Assembly (NCBI RefSeq): GCF_002575655.3
Contig: NC_053039.3
Span: 222,537,622 to 222,601,621, forward strand
DNA length: 64,000 nt
From: Aegilops tauschii subsp. strangulata
Lineage: Eukaryota > Streptophyta > Magnoliopsida > Poales > Poaceae
Direction of reading: 5' to 3'
A program made the translations under genes and the position numbers. The notes beneath the pieces were generated by a model, which was not told the DNA's origin, did no database searches, and saw only the letters and a list, made by a program, of their open reading frames with translations. Shown piece after piece: positions 54,663 through 64,000 of the stretch. Every line of letters starts with the position of its first letter. Position 1 is the first letter of the stretch.

Positions 54663-57600
54663 ATGTCCGAATCCGGAGGCCAAGGCAAGTGGATGGTCTC
54701 CTCCGTCAAGGAGAAGGACATCACGCAGCTTCAGGCGGCCGGGTATCTGGCGAAAGGAATCGCCCACCGTCTGCCCGCCAAGGGGCAAGTCATCCCCACC
54801 CCAAAGCCTACTGAGAGAGTAGTTTTCCTCCCTCACTTCGTCCGCGGATTGGGGTTTCCAGTTCACCCCTTCGTCCACGGGCTGATGTCCTATTACGGGC
54901 TAGATTTCCATGATCAAGCCCCAAATTCCTTCCTCAACATCTCAGCATTCATTGTCGTGTGCGAGGCCTTCCTCCGCATCCATCCCCACTTCGGCCTATG
55001 GCTCAAGGTATTCAATGTGAAGCCGAAGGTGATGGACGGCCAACACGCGGAGTGCGGAGGCGCCATGGTGAGCAAGATGCCCAACGTCACCTGGCCCATA
55101 GGCACTTTTTTGGAGACTATCAAGGATTGGTAGAATCAGTGGTTCTACATCACAGAGCCGCGCGGCACCACTTGGGCGGCGGCTCCTGAGTTCAGGGCCG
55201 GAGCCCCAATGCGGCTCACCTCCTGGAAGGAGAAAGGCCCCAACTGGTCAGCGTCAGACGAGCTGATAGCGCTGCAAACGCGGATTCAGAGCATGGTGGA
55301 CAAAGACGTCAAGCTCGTCGACGTGATCGAGGTGATGCTGGTTCGCCGGATTCTCCCCTGCCAATGCCGAAGCTTCCCTTTATGGGAATACGATTTGGCG
55401 AAGCACCAGACCCTGGAAGGGCTCGTCGGAACTACTCACGAAGATGCCTGGAAGTTGCTCTTCAATGGCAACGAGAAGCCACCGGTCATAGATTCGGACC
55501 GTGGGCACGATCGCACCCATCCTACCAATGAGGTAAGTTCCCCTTTTCTTAAGGCGTACCTTTTACTTGTTTGTTCAAGGAGGATGCCTAACCTTTGCTG
55601 TACTTTCTTAGCCGTTGAAGGAGAGAGCGGAGCGGATCCATAGTTCGGCTCTGCTGGCCGAAGAGCCAGTCATCCCGCTTCTGGCGAAGATGCTGGTTCC
55701 AGCACCCTATAGGCCGCCGGAAAAGAAGGCCAAGGGGGGCAAAGGTGGCCCCCGTCGCAAGGGTGCTTCGGACGTGACGTTCGAAGATGAAGTGACCCTT
55801 TCCTCCATCGCCGAGGACGACGAGGAGGAGGAGGAGGAGGAGAACAACCCTCCCCCTGAGGAGGGAAAGAAGAAGAGGGCGGCCTCCACGAACCTAGAGG
55901 CGGAGACGTCCAAGAAGGGGGAGGGTTCCCTCGAGGATAACTCCGCGTGGGACGTCGAAAGCAGTCCGGAGTGGCGCCCCCGCTCTAAGCCTCGGGCTGC
56001 ATCGTAAGTCCTAGGACTCGTACATACCCATATATCCGGCCTCTCCTCTTTATTGTATTGACATGATTAATTTATGCAATTGCAGTCCGGCCCACAACAG
56101 CTCCCAGCGATCCTCATCAGGAGGTTCGTTGGATTCAAAGGCGATGGCTAGCGAGTCACCACCGACCGCTCACTCTCCCAAGGCCAAGGGCGACGTGGAG
56201 GTGCTGCCTCGAAGGACTTTCCTAGGCTGGGGAAAAGCTTAGGAGGCGCCAGAAGGCGAAGCCTCCGTCACCGGACACCAAGGGAGCCAATCCCCGTGGA
56301 GACTGGTGATGAGGGCCGTACTCAGTTCGGCCCTCAGCCGGACTCGATTCCGGAGACCGATATGGCTCCGGAGTCCGGCGTGCAACCTCGTTCGAAAGAA
56401 GGGGGTGTGCCTGTTCCGCCGGTGACTCCTGTCCAAACCAGGGGCACCGGATAATCTGCTGGAAGCGCTGCGAGGCGCTTCCATTGTGGATGAGCACCGT
56501 GTTCTTATGAGCACGGTGATTGAAAGGGTTCAGTCCGCCAAGAGCGGACTAACCGAAGCCTGCAGCAGCCTGCTGACAGGCTTTGAGGTAAATGACGTAA
56601 ATAGTGAAAATCCCAATATAGACAGTAGCCCCTGAGACATTGTCCGGTGTTCGGAGAGAAAAGCCGGACAGAGGATCAATCCTTTATTGCAGAAAACTAA
56701 CTAAATTTGTCTGAAATGAATACACAGGCGTCACTGCTGGCCGCGGCCTCGCATACTGCCGAAGTCTCCGGACTAAAGCAGAGACTGGAGCAGGCCGAGC
56801 AGGAGCTCGGCCAGGTGAGGAGGCAGCTCCAAGAAAAACAAGGTATGTGATAACCCATTATATATTCAAAAAAGTAATACGATATGCATTTGACCGAAGT
56901 GTCATGATATGTATAGAAGCGACGAACGAGGTCGAGGCCCTGAAAAAGGCCCTGGCCGAAGCCGAGGGGAAGGCTGTCAAGGAGCAGGCCGCCCGTAAGA
57001 AGCTCAAGGCCCGGGTCAACGAGGTCCAGCAAGAGCTCCAGGACACGGTGAGGAAGTGCAAGACCTTACAGCGCGATGCGTCGGCTCGAGAGACCAAACT
57101 CGCCAAGGCTCGGCAGAGCACGGAGACGGCCCAGAATGAGGCCCAGGGCGCCCTCCAAGAGATCCAGGAGGCCAGGAAGATCGTGGCGGGTAAGGCATTC
57201 AGTATGCAAAGCAAATATGTGAAGAGGAAGTATCTTTTACTAACCCGGATTCGAAGTTCTCCAGGGGCTTTTGCTGATCTGCCACGAAGTGTGTCCGACG
57301 CCGCGGAGTTCTTCTGGGCCGAAGAAGGGAGCTCCACGGAGAAGCTGTTTTGGTCGCAATATCTTGCACCAGAACATCCAGTGCCCTTCATCGATCAGCT
57401 AAAACAGCTGGTCGAGCTGCACGGGGTGGCCGAACTAGCCATGAAGGATTTAATAATCCAGCCGTGGCCAGCCGAAGCTATACCCAGCAGTTACTTCGGC
57501 CTCGTGAAGCGGCTGGTGGATGTCTGTCCTCGGCTGGACGCCATCAAGCGGTCCGTCTGCATCGAGGGCGCGCGTATGGCCTTTGCTCGTGTCAAGGTCT

Positions 57601-57748
57601 GGTGGGCGAAGATGGACACCATCAAGATTATGACCGAGGGGCCACCCGAGGGCAAGGAGCACCACACACCCGAGCGGTACTTTGGAGACGTCCTAGAAGG
57701 GTCTCGTATTGTAGCGACGAAGTGTTCGCAAGACATTATTTTTGAATA
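54663..57748 (+). pseudogene. Spliced antisense gene of F1 (putative gypsy-type transposon / Transposase_28 protein)
   Basis: Runs opposite to F1's own coding strand, starting 547 bp from its 3' LTR. ATG 54663 (MSESGGQGKWMVSSVKEKDI). Exon 1 to 55532 holds the conserved N-terminal domain (VVFLPHFVRGLGFPVHPFVH, ISAFIVVCEAFLRIHPHFGL). TAG at 55131-55133 interrupts it where relatives carry Gln. Exon 2 55612-56003 (donor GTAAGT, acceptor TTCTTAG) is Lys/Glu-rich. Exon 3 from 56086 carries a shift near 56235. Further exons are about 56729-56844, 56919-57190 and 57266-57748, with a coiled coil (KALAEAEGKAVKEQAARKKL). Every intron has GT..AG sites. Such antisense frames are known in several plant gypsy lineages; the function is unknown. 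Confidence 0.72.
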
Positions 57749-58498
57749 AATGCATTCAAGTTGCCTCTACCTTGTATGATGAAACAAAGTGACTTTTGTT
57801 GCCGTAGTGCGGGGTGCTATGAAGCCCCTAGCAAACATGAAACATACCAAAGTGTACGGGTGATATTTGATAAGGTTACCCACAGGAGGGAAAAAGAAAA
57901 AGAAAGGAAAACAGAGTGGGTGCAAAGATAATAGGCTAGGGCCCTAAAGCTTGGGCCACGAACTGTTTCCATTGTAATTTGATTAATACGTCAAGGCGCA
58001 TTTGATACAAGTAGTGCGATGAGCAACAGGCTATTTAACATGCCAAAAGCAAGGGAGAGCTGCATGTGGGTCCTGAAAAACAGGTAGAGTGATCGTTTAA
58101 CGAAACCACCTAGAGAAGTCTCCCATATGCCTGTGTTTCTTGCCGTCTTGGTGTGTTTGTCCTTCGAGAGGACCTATGATCCGGCCATCGGATGGGGCCT
58201 GCGGGATTGAGACCTGAAAGGAAAAAGTAAAAGTGAAAGTATGTGTGTATCCGGTGGAGGTTGAGTCGCACTGTGGATCACAAGCTGGCTATGCCTCCGT
58301 CGATGCCCATGGAATTTTGAGTGCGTAGTTATGTACGCGCGGCACGAATGCCACCACTTGATCGGGACTGAGACGGAGGCCGGATTGCTAGTCGAGCTCC
58401 TGACGAGCCGAGTTGTCCTACTGCAGGGTAGTTCGGACCCTCTTAATGGTGTATGTGGGCTTGGCAGCCGAATTAGGGTTCTGCTTGAGAAGGCCGCT
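57749..58498. other. Region of F1 between antisense gene and protease
   Basis: In a full-length element RT, RNase H and integrase would be expected on the minus strand here or nearby. None of their blocks is visible, which makes this the deletion point or the native structure of a non-autonomous subfamily. Confidence 0.5.
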
Positions 58499-59104
58499 CT
58501 ATACTTCTGCTGCTAAGGCAGCTGTGTGCTCCTCTGTACGGAGGGAGTTTTCCGTATTTCCGTTGAGCGTGATGACGCCGCGTGGACCGGGCATCTTGAG
58601 CTTGAGATAAGCATAGTATGGCACTGCATTGAATCGCGCGAATGCGGTTCGTCTGAGCAGTGCGTGATAGCCACTGCGAAACGGGACGATATCGAAGATT
58701 AACTCCTCACTTCGGAAATTGTCCGGAGACCCGAAGACAACCTCTAGCGTGATTGAGCCTGTACAACGGGCCTCTACACCTGGTATGACTCCTTTAAAGG
58801 TAGTCTTTGTGGGCTTGATCCGTGATGGATTGATGCCCATTTTTTGCACTGTATCCTGATAGAGCAGGTTGAGGCTGCTACCTCCGTCCATAAGAACGCG
58901 CGTCAGGTGAAATCCATCAATGATTGGGTCGAGGACTAGTGCGGCTGAACCGCCATGACGGATACTAGTCGGATGATCCCGATGATCAAAGGTGATCGGG
59001 AATGACGACCATGGATTGAATTTTGGGGCGACTGGCTCTATCGCATAGACGTCCCTTAGTGCGCGCTTGCGTTCCCTTTTAGGGATGTGTGTAACATATA
59101 TCAT
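58499..59104 (-). pseudogene. Gypsy protease of F1
   Basis: Minus-strand frame with HIPKRERKRALRDVYAIEPV, FDHRDHPTSIRHGGSAALVL, VLMDGGSSLNLLYQDTVQKM (protease active-site region), FGSPDNFRSEELIFDIVPFR and LKMPGPRGVITLNGN. These are the standard protease-region blocks of Fatima-like plant gypsy polyproteins. The frame itself is open for 201 codons but is isolated from pol. Confidence 0.85.
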
Positions 59105-59440
59105 GTTTACTATTTTGACTTGGGGGGAAACTTCTTCTGTCCCGCTGTGTTCGGTTGCCGGGGCTCCTCGTCGTCGTCCTCGCTTTGTGATTGCTTTTCC
59201 CTGTTTTCGGTGTTCGATTTGCTGGCCTGTTTAAAAACCCAACAATCTCTGTTGGTATGATTAGCTGGTTTGTCTGGGGTGCCATGTATCTGGCACGTGC
59301 GATCGAGTATGCGGTCCAGGCTGGATGGCCCCTGATTATTTCTCTTGTACGGTTTCTTCCGCTGACTGGACTTGGAGCCGCTGAATCCGGCGTTGACTGT
59401 AGTGTCGTTGGTATTATCACCATTGCTGTCAATTTGCTGT
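59105..59440 (-). pseudogene. Gag C-terminal piece of F1
   Basis: Minus-strand reading gives HGTPDKPANHTNRDCWVFKQ and a Gln/Lys-rich linker leading into the protease, the usual gag-pro junction. The piece fades near 59440 where CACTA3 sequence resumes. The rest of gag and the 5' LTR are absent. Confidence 0.6.
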
Positions 59441-59745
59441 CATCCAGACAGTGTCGCTATGTTGTTGAAGTTATATTTACCTTCCTCATAAAATGTTCAA
59501 TTTGTTATTTATTGTACATGAGTAAGAACTTGTAGTGTTGTTGTAGTTAATTATAGCTTCTGATGTTCCAGAATTTGGTTGTTGTCTCAGTAGCAATTAA
59601 TTCATTTGCACATTGATATTTTTGAGAAGATATGTCATAATTAACATGTTTCTTCAGTTTTTCAAAATAAGCATTGGTGATTTTCTATGTTGCTATAAAC
59701 CCATTTCCCCTACAATTGTTACTGGTCTAGTTTTAAATATTATAG

Positions 59746-60054
59746 GATGAACAGAAGTGGTCTTACTTGGAGTGGGTTGATCAAGAGTGGCCAGAGTCTT
59801 TGAAGACGTGCCTAGCGAAGCTCTGGAGCATGTATGAGGAAGAGAACAGAGAAAGTGTTGTCAACGCTGAAGAATATTTGAAGATGCGGGATAAAAAGAG
59901 GAAGGTGGAGAATGAGCTCAGATTTTTTAAATCAGACTTTGCTAAGATGGTGTTGGCATAGGAGGAGGCACTTTCCTGGTTGGCTAGTGCAAAACATGGT
60001 CTTACTGAACTGAAATCAGAGGTGGATAAGACGAGCCTTGATGATCTCGATTAG
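59746..60054 (+). pseudogene. Captured exon, DEQKWSYLEWVDQEWP protein, one TAG
   Basis: After a TATAG acceptor at 59745 the frame reads DEQKWSYLEWVDQEWPESLK, then a charged coiled coil (NAEEYLKMRDKKRKVENELR). TAG at 59959-59961 interrupts it, and it continues in the same frame to SEVDKTSLDDLD and a stop at 60054. The opening EWVD motif resembles the segment after GRF-type zinc fingers in plant proteins; that zinc finger is not present. It is probably the last exon of a gene captured by CACTA3, perhaps with 53334-53633 as an earlier exon. Confidence 0.5.
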
Positions 60055-60400
60055 GGAAATGAATATATTGTTCTAATATTGTTCTTATGAAGTTGAACTA
60101 GCTATATGTTGTACTGTGTTGTTTTCATGTAGCTACCGTACTGTGATGTTAAAATATATTTATGTGCTTGATATGAAATTGGCATACAACTGGTCGATAT
60201 GAAATGTGAATTTGTGTAATACTGGAATTATTAATTGTAAACTAATAAACCTGCTAAATGTGTGATGGAACTTTGCAAACTATTCTAGCAGTAAAAGCGC
60301 CTGTGATGGATAGCCCAATGCCACATAGTTTTCTTCATCAAATCATGTGTGATGTAGTTGATAAAAGCAAACAGTTAACCAAGGCAGAGCGTGTGTGATA
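60055..60400. other. 3' flank of the captured exon
   Basis: AT-rich, probable 3' untranslated or element sequence. No gene. Confidence 0.4.
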
Positions 60401-60700
60401 GTTACACCTTTCACACACGAGCCCACACATAAAACTATGTGGGATGTACATACGAACGGAAACATTTTCCCTGGATTGACTGTGTGGGATGTACATAAGA
60501 ACGTAAACATATTCCTTGGATTGACCGTGTGTGATATACATACGAACGAAAATGTTTTCCCTGGATTAACTGTGTGGGATGTACGTAAGAACGAAAACGT
60601 ATTCCTTGGATTGACTGTGTGTGATATACATACGAATGGAAATGTTTTTCTGGGATTCACCGTGTGGGATGTACATACGAACGGAAATGATTGGGTTTTG
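60400..60700. repeat. CACTA3 right subterminal repeats
   Basis: Six tandem copies of a 46-bp unit with core TGTGTGGGATGTACATACGA and ending CCTGGATTGAC, alternating GGGAT and GTGAT forms. The unit shares TGTGTGAT with the left end of CACTA3. Confidence 0.8.
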
Positions 60701-60886
60701 ATGCCTCGCCCGATCGCACACAAGCTCATTTTGCCCCAGCCTGTGTCCCAGGAGGGCCTATCCCCGACGGTTTGTGGGTCGTGTGGGAAGGACCCCCCTA
60801 TCTCCCACACTCACTTGGCGATGGTTCCAAATGTCGTCGTGGAAAGGGGTTAAAAACTGTTTGTATAGCACCGACTCGTACCAGTG

Positions 60887-61069
60887 ATGGTGGAAAGATG
60901 ATTTGAGTGGAAAGCAACTGGGGGAAGGCTAGAGATCAAGATTCTTGTGGTTGGATTCGAATTTCTTGGTCTCAACACATGAGTAGGTGGTTCTCTCTCA
61001 GAACATCAATGCTGGAAGTGTAGGCACGTTCTGATGGCTCTCTCACTAATGGAGATGAGGGTGGAGGGG
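60887..61069 (-). mobile_element. E0 5' LTR, continuation after CACTA3
   Basis: 183 bp that rejoin 50012 across CACTA3 (GATTTGGCTATG then GTGGAAAGATGATTTGAG). It ends where the F2 LTR begins at 61070; the remainder of the E0 LTR must lie beyond F2, outside the window. Confidence 0.65.
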
Positions 61070-61540
61070 TGAGGGACTCCTGGGTTAGGGGTCCTCGGGT
61101 GCACGACCTATTTAATATGGGTCAGACTAATGGGCTGTGAAGATAGAAGCCAAAGATTATCCCCTATGTCCAAGTAGGACTCTTATATGCGTGAACGACA
61201 AGTTTTTATGTCCGGATGTATTTCCTCCCTCTACAAACCGACTTTGTACAACCCTAGGCTTCTCCGGTGTGTATAGAAACCGGAGGGGTTAGTCCGTAGA
61301 GATCATCAGAATTCTCATAGGCTTGACAGCTAGGGTTTAGCCATTATGATCTCGAGGTAGATCAACTCTTGTAACCCCTATACTCATTGAATACAATCAA
61401 GCAGGACGTAGGGCTTTACCTCCTTTAATAGGGCCTGAACCTGGGTAAACATTGTGTCCCCATCGTCCCTTGTTACCACTAATCCTCAGACGCACAGTTC
61501 GGGACCCCCTACCCGAGATCTGCCGGTTTTGACACCGACA
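61070..61540 (+). repeat. 5' LTR of F2
   Basis: TGAGGGACTCCTGGGTTAGG to TTTTGACACCGACA, 471 bp, with TG..CA ends. Followed by TTGGTGCTTTCATTGGGAG, the region where the primer-binding site lies in this family. Strongly reminiscent of wheat Fatima LTRs, and the inverted counterpart of 53634-54115. Confidence 0.88.
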
Positions 61541-61587
61541 TTGGTGCTTTCATTGGGAGTTCCATTGTGTTGTCAATAGAAGGATTG

Positions 61588-62400
61588 ATGGCTCGCCTTG
61601 TCATCAACAACGATATCACTTATGGGAGGAGCCTAACTTTGGGACAGGTCCTCCAGCTCGGCGGTTTCACTATGGGTACCCACACGGCCATCAAGCCGAC
61701 AGCGCCCCCCGCAATCGCCAGGCATCACCTCCGCATCAATCTCGAACACTCTGAAAAGATGGATCCGGCAGACATCTCGTCTTTGAATGATCTGCTAGAT
61801 CGCATCGCCGCCCTGGGGATTTCAACAGACTATGATCGGATCGGGCTTAAACCTAACCAGAGGGAAATCAATCTCCCACCGATCACTCACCTGGTGGCGG
61901 TCGTCGAGGATCAAGACAAGAACACGTCTTCCCCTAAGTTAAAAACCAGCTATGTTCGGATCTCCGAACCCATTGAAGCGGATACTCTTCCTTCTGAGGA
62001 GATCCCGCGTCCCCCAAACTCAGGGTCGGACTTAGGGTCGGGGAGCACTTAGATCTTCCCAGACCCGAACTAGTGACCTTGGAGATTTTACAAGCTCTGA
62101 ATACAATTTTGGGTCGGGATTCAAGTTTTAGCCCTCCCGCCCACCATAATTAATACTCTCCAAGCAATTTAGGCCCTCCGAACATATACGACCTGATGTA
62201 TGTACGACCGAACCTCAGGAGACGGGACATCACTTTTGGGCCAGGTTTCTGCTTGTTAAAAACAAGATTAAAGATTGCTGCGATGACGATGCGGTCTCGG
62301 TTTTTCATCACAACTGCACCGATGAGGGAATTCGGAATGCCCTCGACCGCCGCCGCATACAGAATTTCATGGAACTATTGCACGTAGTACGGAAGTACTA
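61588..62400 (+). pseudogene. Gag of F2, broken
   Basis: N-terminal part from ATG 61588 (MARLVINNDITYGRSLTLGQ, then SSLNDLLDRIAALGISTDYD) stops at 62050. After about 150 bp without the expected blocks, gag resumes in another frame near 62245 (LLVKNKIKDCCDDDAVSVFH, then RRRIQNFMELLHVVRKYY) and runs into the protease region. An internal deletion plus frameshift is the simplest explanation. Confidence 0.7.
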
Positions 62401-63259
62401 CACCATGGAAAGCACATGGAAGGCCCAAAAAACCCAATTGGAGCCCGCTGCCTTTAAGCAGTGCACTGCCCGGGCAAAACAGGTACACCCTCATGAGGCA
62501 TCCGATCATAAGCCCGTCGGCAAGAAAAACAAACCCTTTGCGGGACACAGGTCCATTCTTGACGAACTCCTAGAAAAACCCTATCAGATACATGCAACGC
62601 CGAGCACTAAACCAGCTCATAGCCTTCGAGCATGCTGGGTACTCAGGCAGGTGGCTAAAAGTGGCGAGGCTATCCTCACCACCGCTATTCCCGAGAAGCA
62701 TTCTCCAAAGGATGATGATCTTAACGTCTTTACGGTCTTCGAGACCTTCTCTTCAAATAATCGGCGCAAAAGGGCTCTTCGCGACCTTGCCGAAATTAAC
62801 CAAGTAGCCGCAATGAGTCCATGGAACGACGCGGCAATAACTTTCACCGCCGCTGACGAACCAAGGACCCGATCAGTCCGAGCACCCGCCGCCTTGGTCT
62901 TAAACCCAATTGTTGACGGCTTCCGACTTACCAAAGTGCTCATGGACGGCGGTAGTGTGCTCAACCTCATCTACGAGAACACGCTCGACAAAATGCATAT
63001 TGACAGAGCACGCATCGAGCAAAGCAGTACCACCTTTCGAGGCATCATCCCTAGTCAAGAAGCACGGTGTTCGGGGAAAATCAAACTTGATGTAGTATTC
63101 GACACGCCTAAAAATTATAGGTCTGAAGAGTTGCTCTTCCATGCGGCTCCCTTCAATAGAGGATATCACGCCCTTCTGGGGCAGGACGCCTTCTCACGCT
63201 TCCAAGCCATACCCCATTACGGGTACATGAAGCTAAAATGCTGGGGCCCAATGGAATAA
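62369..63259 (+). pseudogene. Gag-protease segment of F2
   Basis: Open for 296 codons. It contains DELLEKPYQIHATPSTKPAH, NNRRKRALRDLAEINQVAAM, APAALVLNPIVDGFRLTKVL, the active-site region MDGGSVLNLIYENTLDKMHI and FDTPKNYRSEELLFHAAPFN. It ends prematurely because of a one-base loss near 63235; the continuation (LGPNGIIIVTSDPDKALRAE) is in the next frame. Confidence 0.82.
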
Positions 63260-64000
63260 TCATAGTTACAAGTGATCCTGATAAAGCACTCCGCGCTGAA
63301 AACAAAACTACATCCTTGGCCCTCGAGGCACTATCCGAAGCCCTTGCGGCCGAAGAACTAACCACCCTGTGATCCACGGTGGACAAAGATGATGTGATCC
63401 TCGATAAGAGGCCCAAATATACCTCTTTCAAACCAGCAGATGAAGTAGTTAAATTTCAAGTGCACCCAATGGATCCTAACAAAACAGTGTCCATTGGAGC
63501 ACAACTGGATCTGACGGTCGATGCCGCCCTACGAGCGTTCCTGCGCGAAAATTGTGATATCTTTGCCTGGCACCCTTCGGACATGCCTGGGATCCCACGC
63601 AGACTGGCTGAACATAGCCTCAACATAATCAAGGGGTTCAAACCAATCAAGCAAACACTACGGCGATTTTCTGAACCCAAACGACAAGCTATGGGGGAGG
63701 AGCAAGCTAAACTACTCGAGGCCGGGTTCATCAGAGAAATCAAATACCTGGATTGGCTAGCCAACTTGGTCATGGTGCCGAAGAAGGATAAATCTTGGCG
63801 CCTTTGTGTCGATTTCAAAGACCTTAATAAGGCTTGCCCCAAAGACCCTTTCCCGTTGCCCCGCATTGACCAGATTATCGACGCGACCGCGGGACACGAC
63901 TCATTGTGTTTCCTCGATGCTTACTCCGGATACCATCAGATTAAGATGAAGGAGTCCGACCAGGCCACAACGGCGTTCATTACCCCGTACGGACATTTCT
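63240..64000 (+). pseudogene. Linker and reverse transcriptase of F2, cut by window end
   Basis: After GPNGIIIVTSDPDK and a TGA at 63370-63372 the frame continues to the pol linker (FAWHPSDMPGIPRRLAEHSL) and the RT fingers and palm start (NLVMVPKKDKSWRLCVDFKD, LNKACPKDPFPLPRIDQIID, FLDAYSGYHQIKMKESDQAT). The first catalytic Asp (FLDAYSG) is present. The YxDD motif lies beyond the window, so completeness cannot be judged. Confidence 0.85.

Larger units (their letters stand above)
53634..59440 (-). mobile_element. Truncated Fatima-like gypsy fragment F1 (minus strand)
   Basis: 3' LTR 53634-54115, polypurine tract 54116-54129, antisense gene 54663-57748, protease 59104-58499 and a gag C-terminal piece to about 59440, all read on the minus strand except the antisense gene. 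Gag N-terminus and 5' LTR are missing at the right edge, and no RT, RNase H or integrase is present, so it is a non-autonomous or deleted copy. The right boundary is estimated from where gag-like reading ends. Confidence 0.78.
50013..60886. mobile_element. CACTA3: 10.9 kb CACTA element with diverged ends
   Basis: Left end CACTACAACAGGATGCTGCT; the reverse complement of the right end is CACTGGTACGAGTCGGTGCT. They agree at 17 of the first 29 positions without gaps, including CACT, AC and TGCTA. ATG precedes 50013 and follows 60886, a perfect 3-bp duplication, and removing the element rejoins one E0 LTR (..GATTTGGCTATG + GTGGAAAG..). GTGTGYGAT subterminal motifs occur on both sides. No transposase was recognised. 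It contains captured gene pieces, a solo LTR and a gypsy fragment. The ends alone are weak; the duplication and the restored flank are the strong evidence. Confidence 0.72.
61070..64000 (+). mobile_element. Fatima-like gypsy F2, 5' LTR to reverse transcriptase
   Basis: Plus-strand gypsy starting with a 471-bp LTR, then gag, protease and the first half of RT; the window ends inside RT. One frameshift near 63235, an internal gag deletion near 62050-62200 and a TGA at 63370-63372 mark it as decayed. It is inserted in the E0 LTR. Confidence 0.85.

Noticed and set aside
60338..60853. Frames of about 150 codons on both strands over the CACTA3 right end
   Set aside because: They follow the 46-bp tandem repeat and are equally open on both strands.
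53634..61540. The two Fatima-like LTRs as the pair of a single element
   Set aside because: They are in inverted orientation, a polypurine tract marks 53634-54115 as a 3' LTR of a minus-strand copy, and pol to the right of 61540 reads plus. They are two elements.

Overview
The window is plant nuclear DNA, almost certainly from a Triticeae grass (wheat, Aegilops or barley). The evidence is a 1.7 kb LTR of the Angela/WIS/BARE-1 type, LTRs closely resembling the wheat Fatima family, grass CACTA transposons, Stowaway MITEs, and grass-type spliced F-box and DUF295 genes. No rRNA, tRNA, CRISPR or prokaryotic feature was seen. Nearly everything lies in nested transposable elements, and most coding sequences are decayed.

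Nesting, from the oldest layer. (E0) A minus-strand LTR element with a copia-like gag (UBN2 plus CCHC knuckle) and no visible pol occupies 46224-50012 and 60887-61069. (G1) A plus-strand Ty3/gypsy element (pol 1-4249, 3' LTR 45305-46223) abuts and probably inserted into E0. (CACTA1) 5367-45026 lies inside G1's 3' noncoding region; its terminal inverted repeats match and it has an ATA target duplication. (CACTA2) 14511-24750 lies inside CACTA1; it has a CTT target duplication and carries decayed TNP2 and TNPA genes on the minus strand. (CACTA3) 50013-60886 lies inside an LTR of E0 with an ATG target duplication. It holds a solo Angela/BARE-1-type LTR (51376-53102, duplication CTTTG) and a truncated minus-strand Fatima-like gypsy fragment (53634 to about 59440) with a spliced antisense gene. 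(F2) A plus-strand Fatima-like gypsy starts at 61070 and runs off the window within its reverse transcriptase.

CACTA1 is the most unusual object: about 39.7 kb (about 29.4 kb without CACTA2), with no transposase of its own recognised but a load of host-like genes. These are a small coiled-coil protein with a 12-residue repeat (10491-11045, minus), a tandem pair of DUF295/F-box-like genes (25712-27118 broken, 27480-28886 intact), a pseudogene with two in-frame TAG codons (31062-31631, minus), an F-box/LRR/FBD gene (32852-35293, minus), and an unrecognised multi-exon gene with a serially duplicated exon pair (about 39860-43422, plus). Minisatellites, tandem duplications of 0.7-1.8 kb, MITEs and hairpins fill the space between.

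The best leads are the size and cargo of CACTA1, a 218-bp near-palindrome just upstream of the TNP2 start in CACTA2, the spliced antisense gene in the minus-strand gypsy, and split captured-gene pieces inside CACTA3. All family names rest on reading motifs and on recalled similarity; no search was run.
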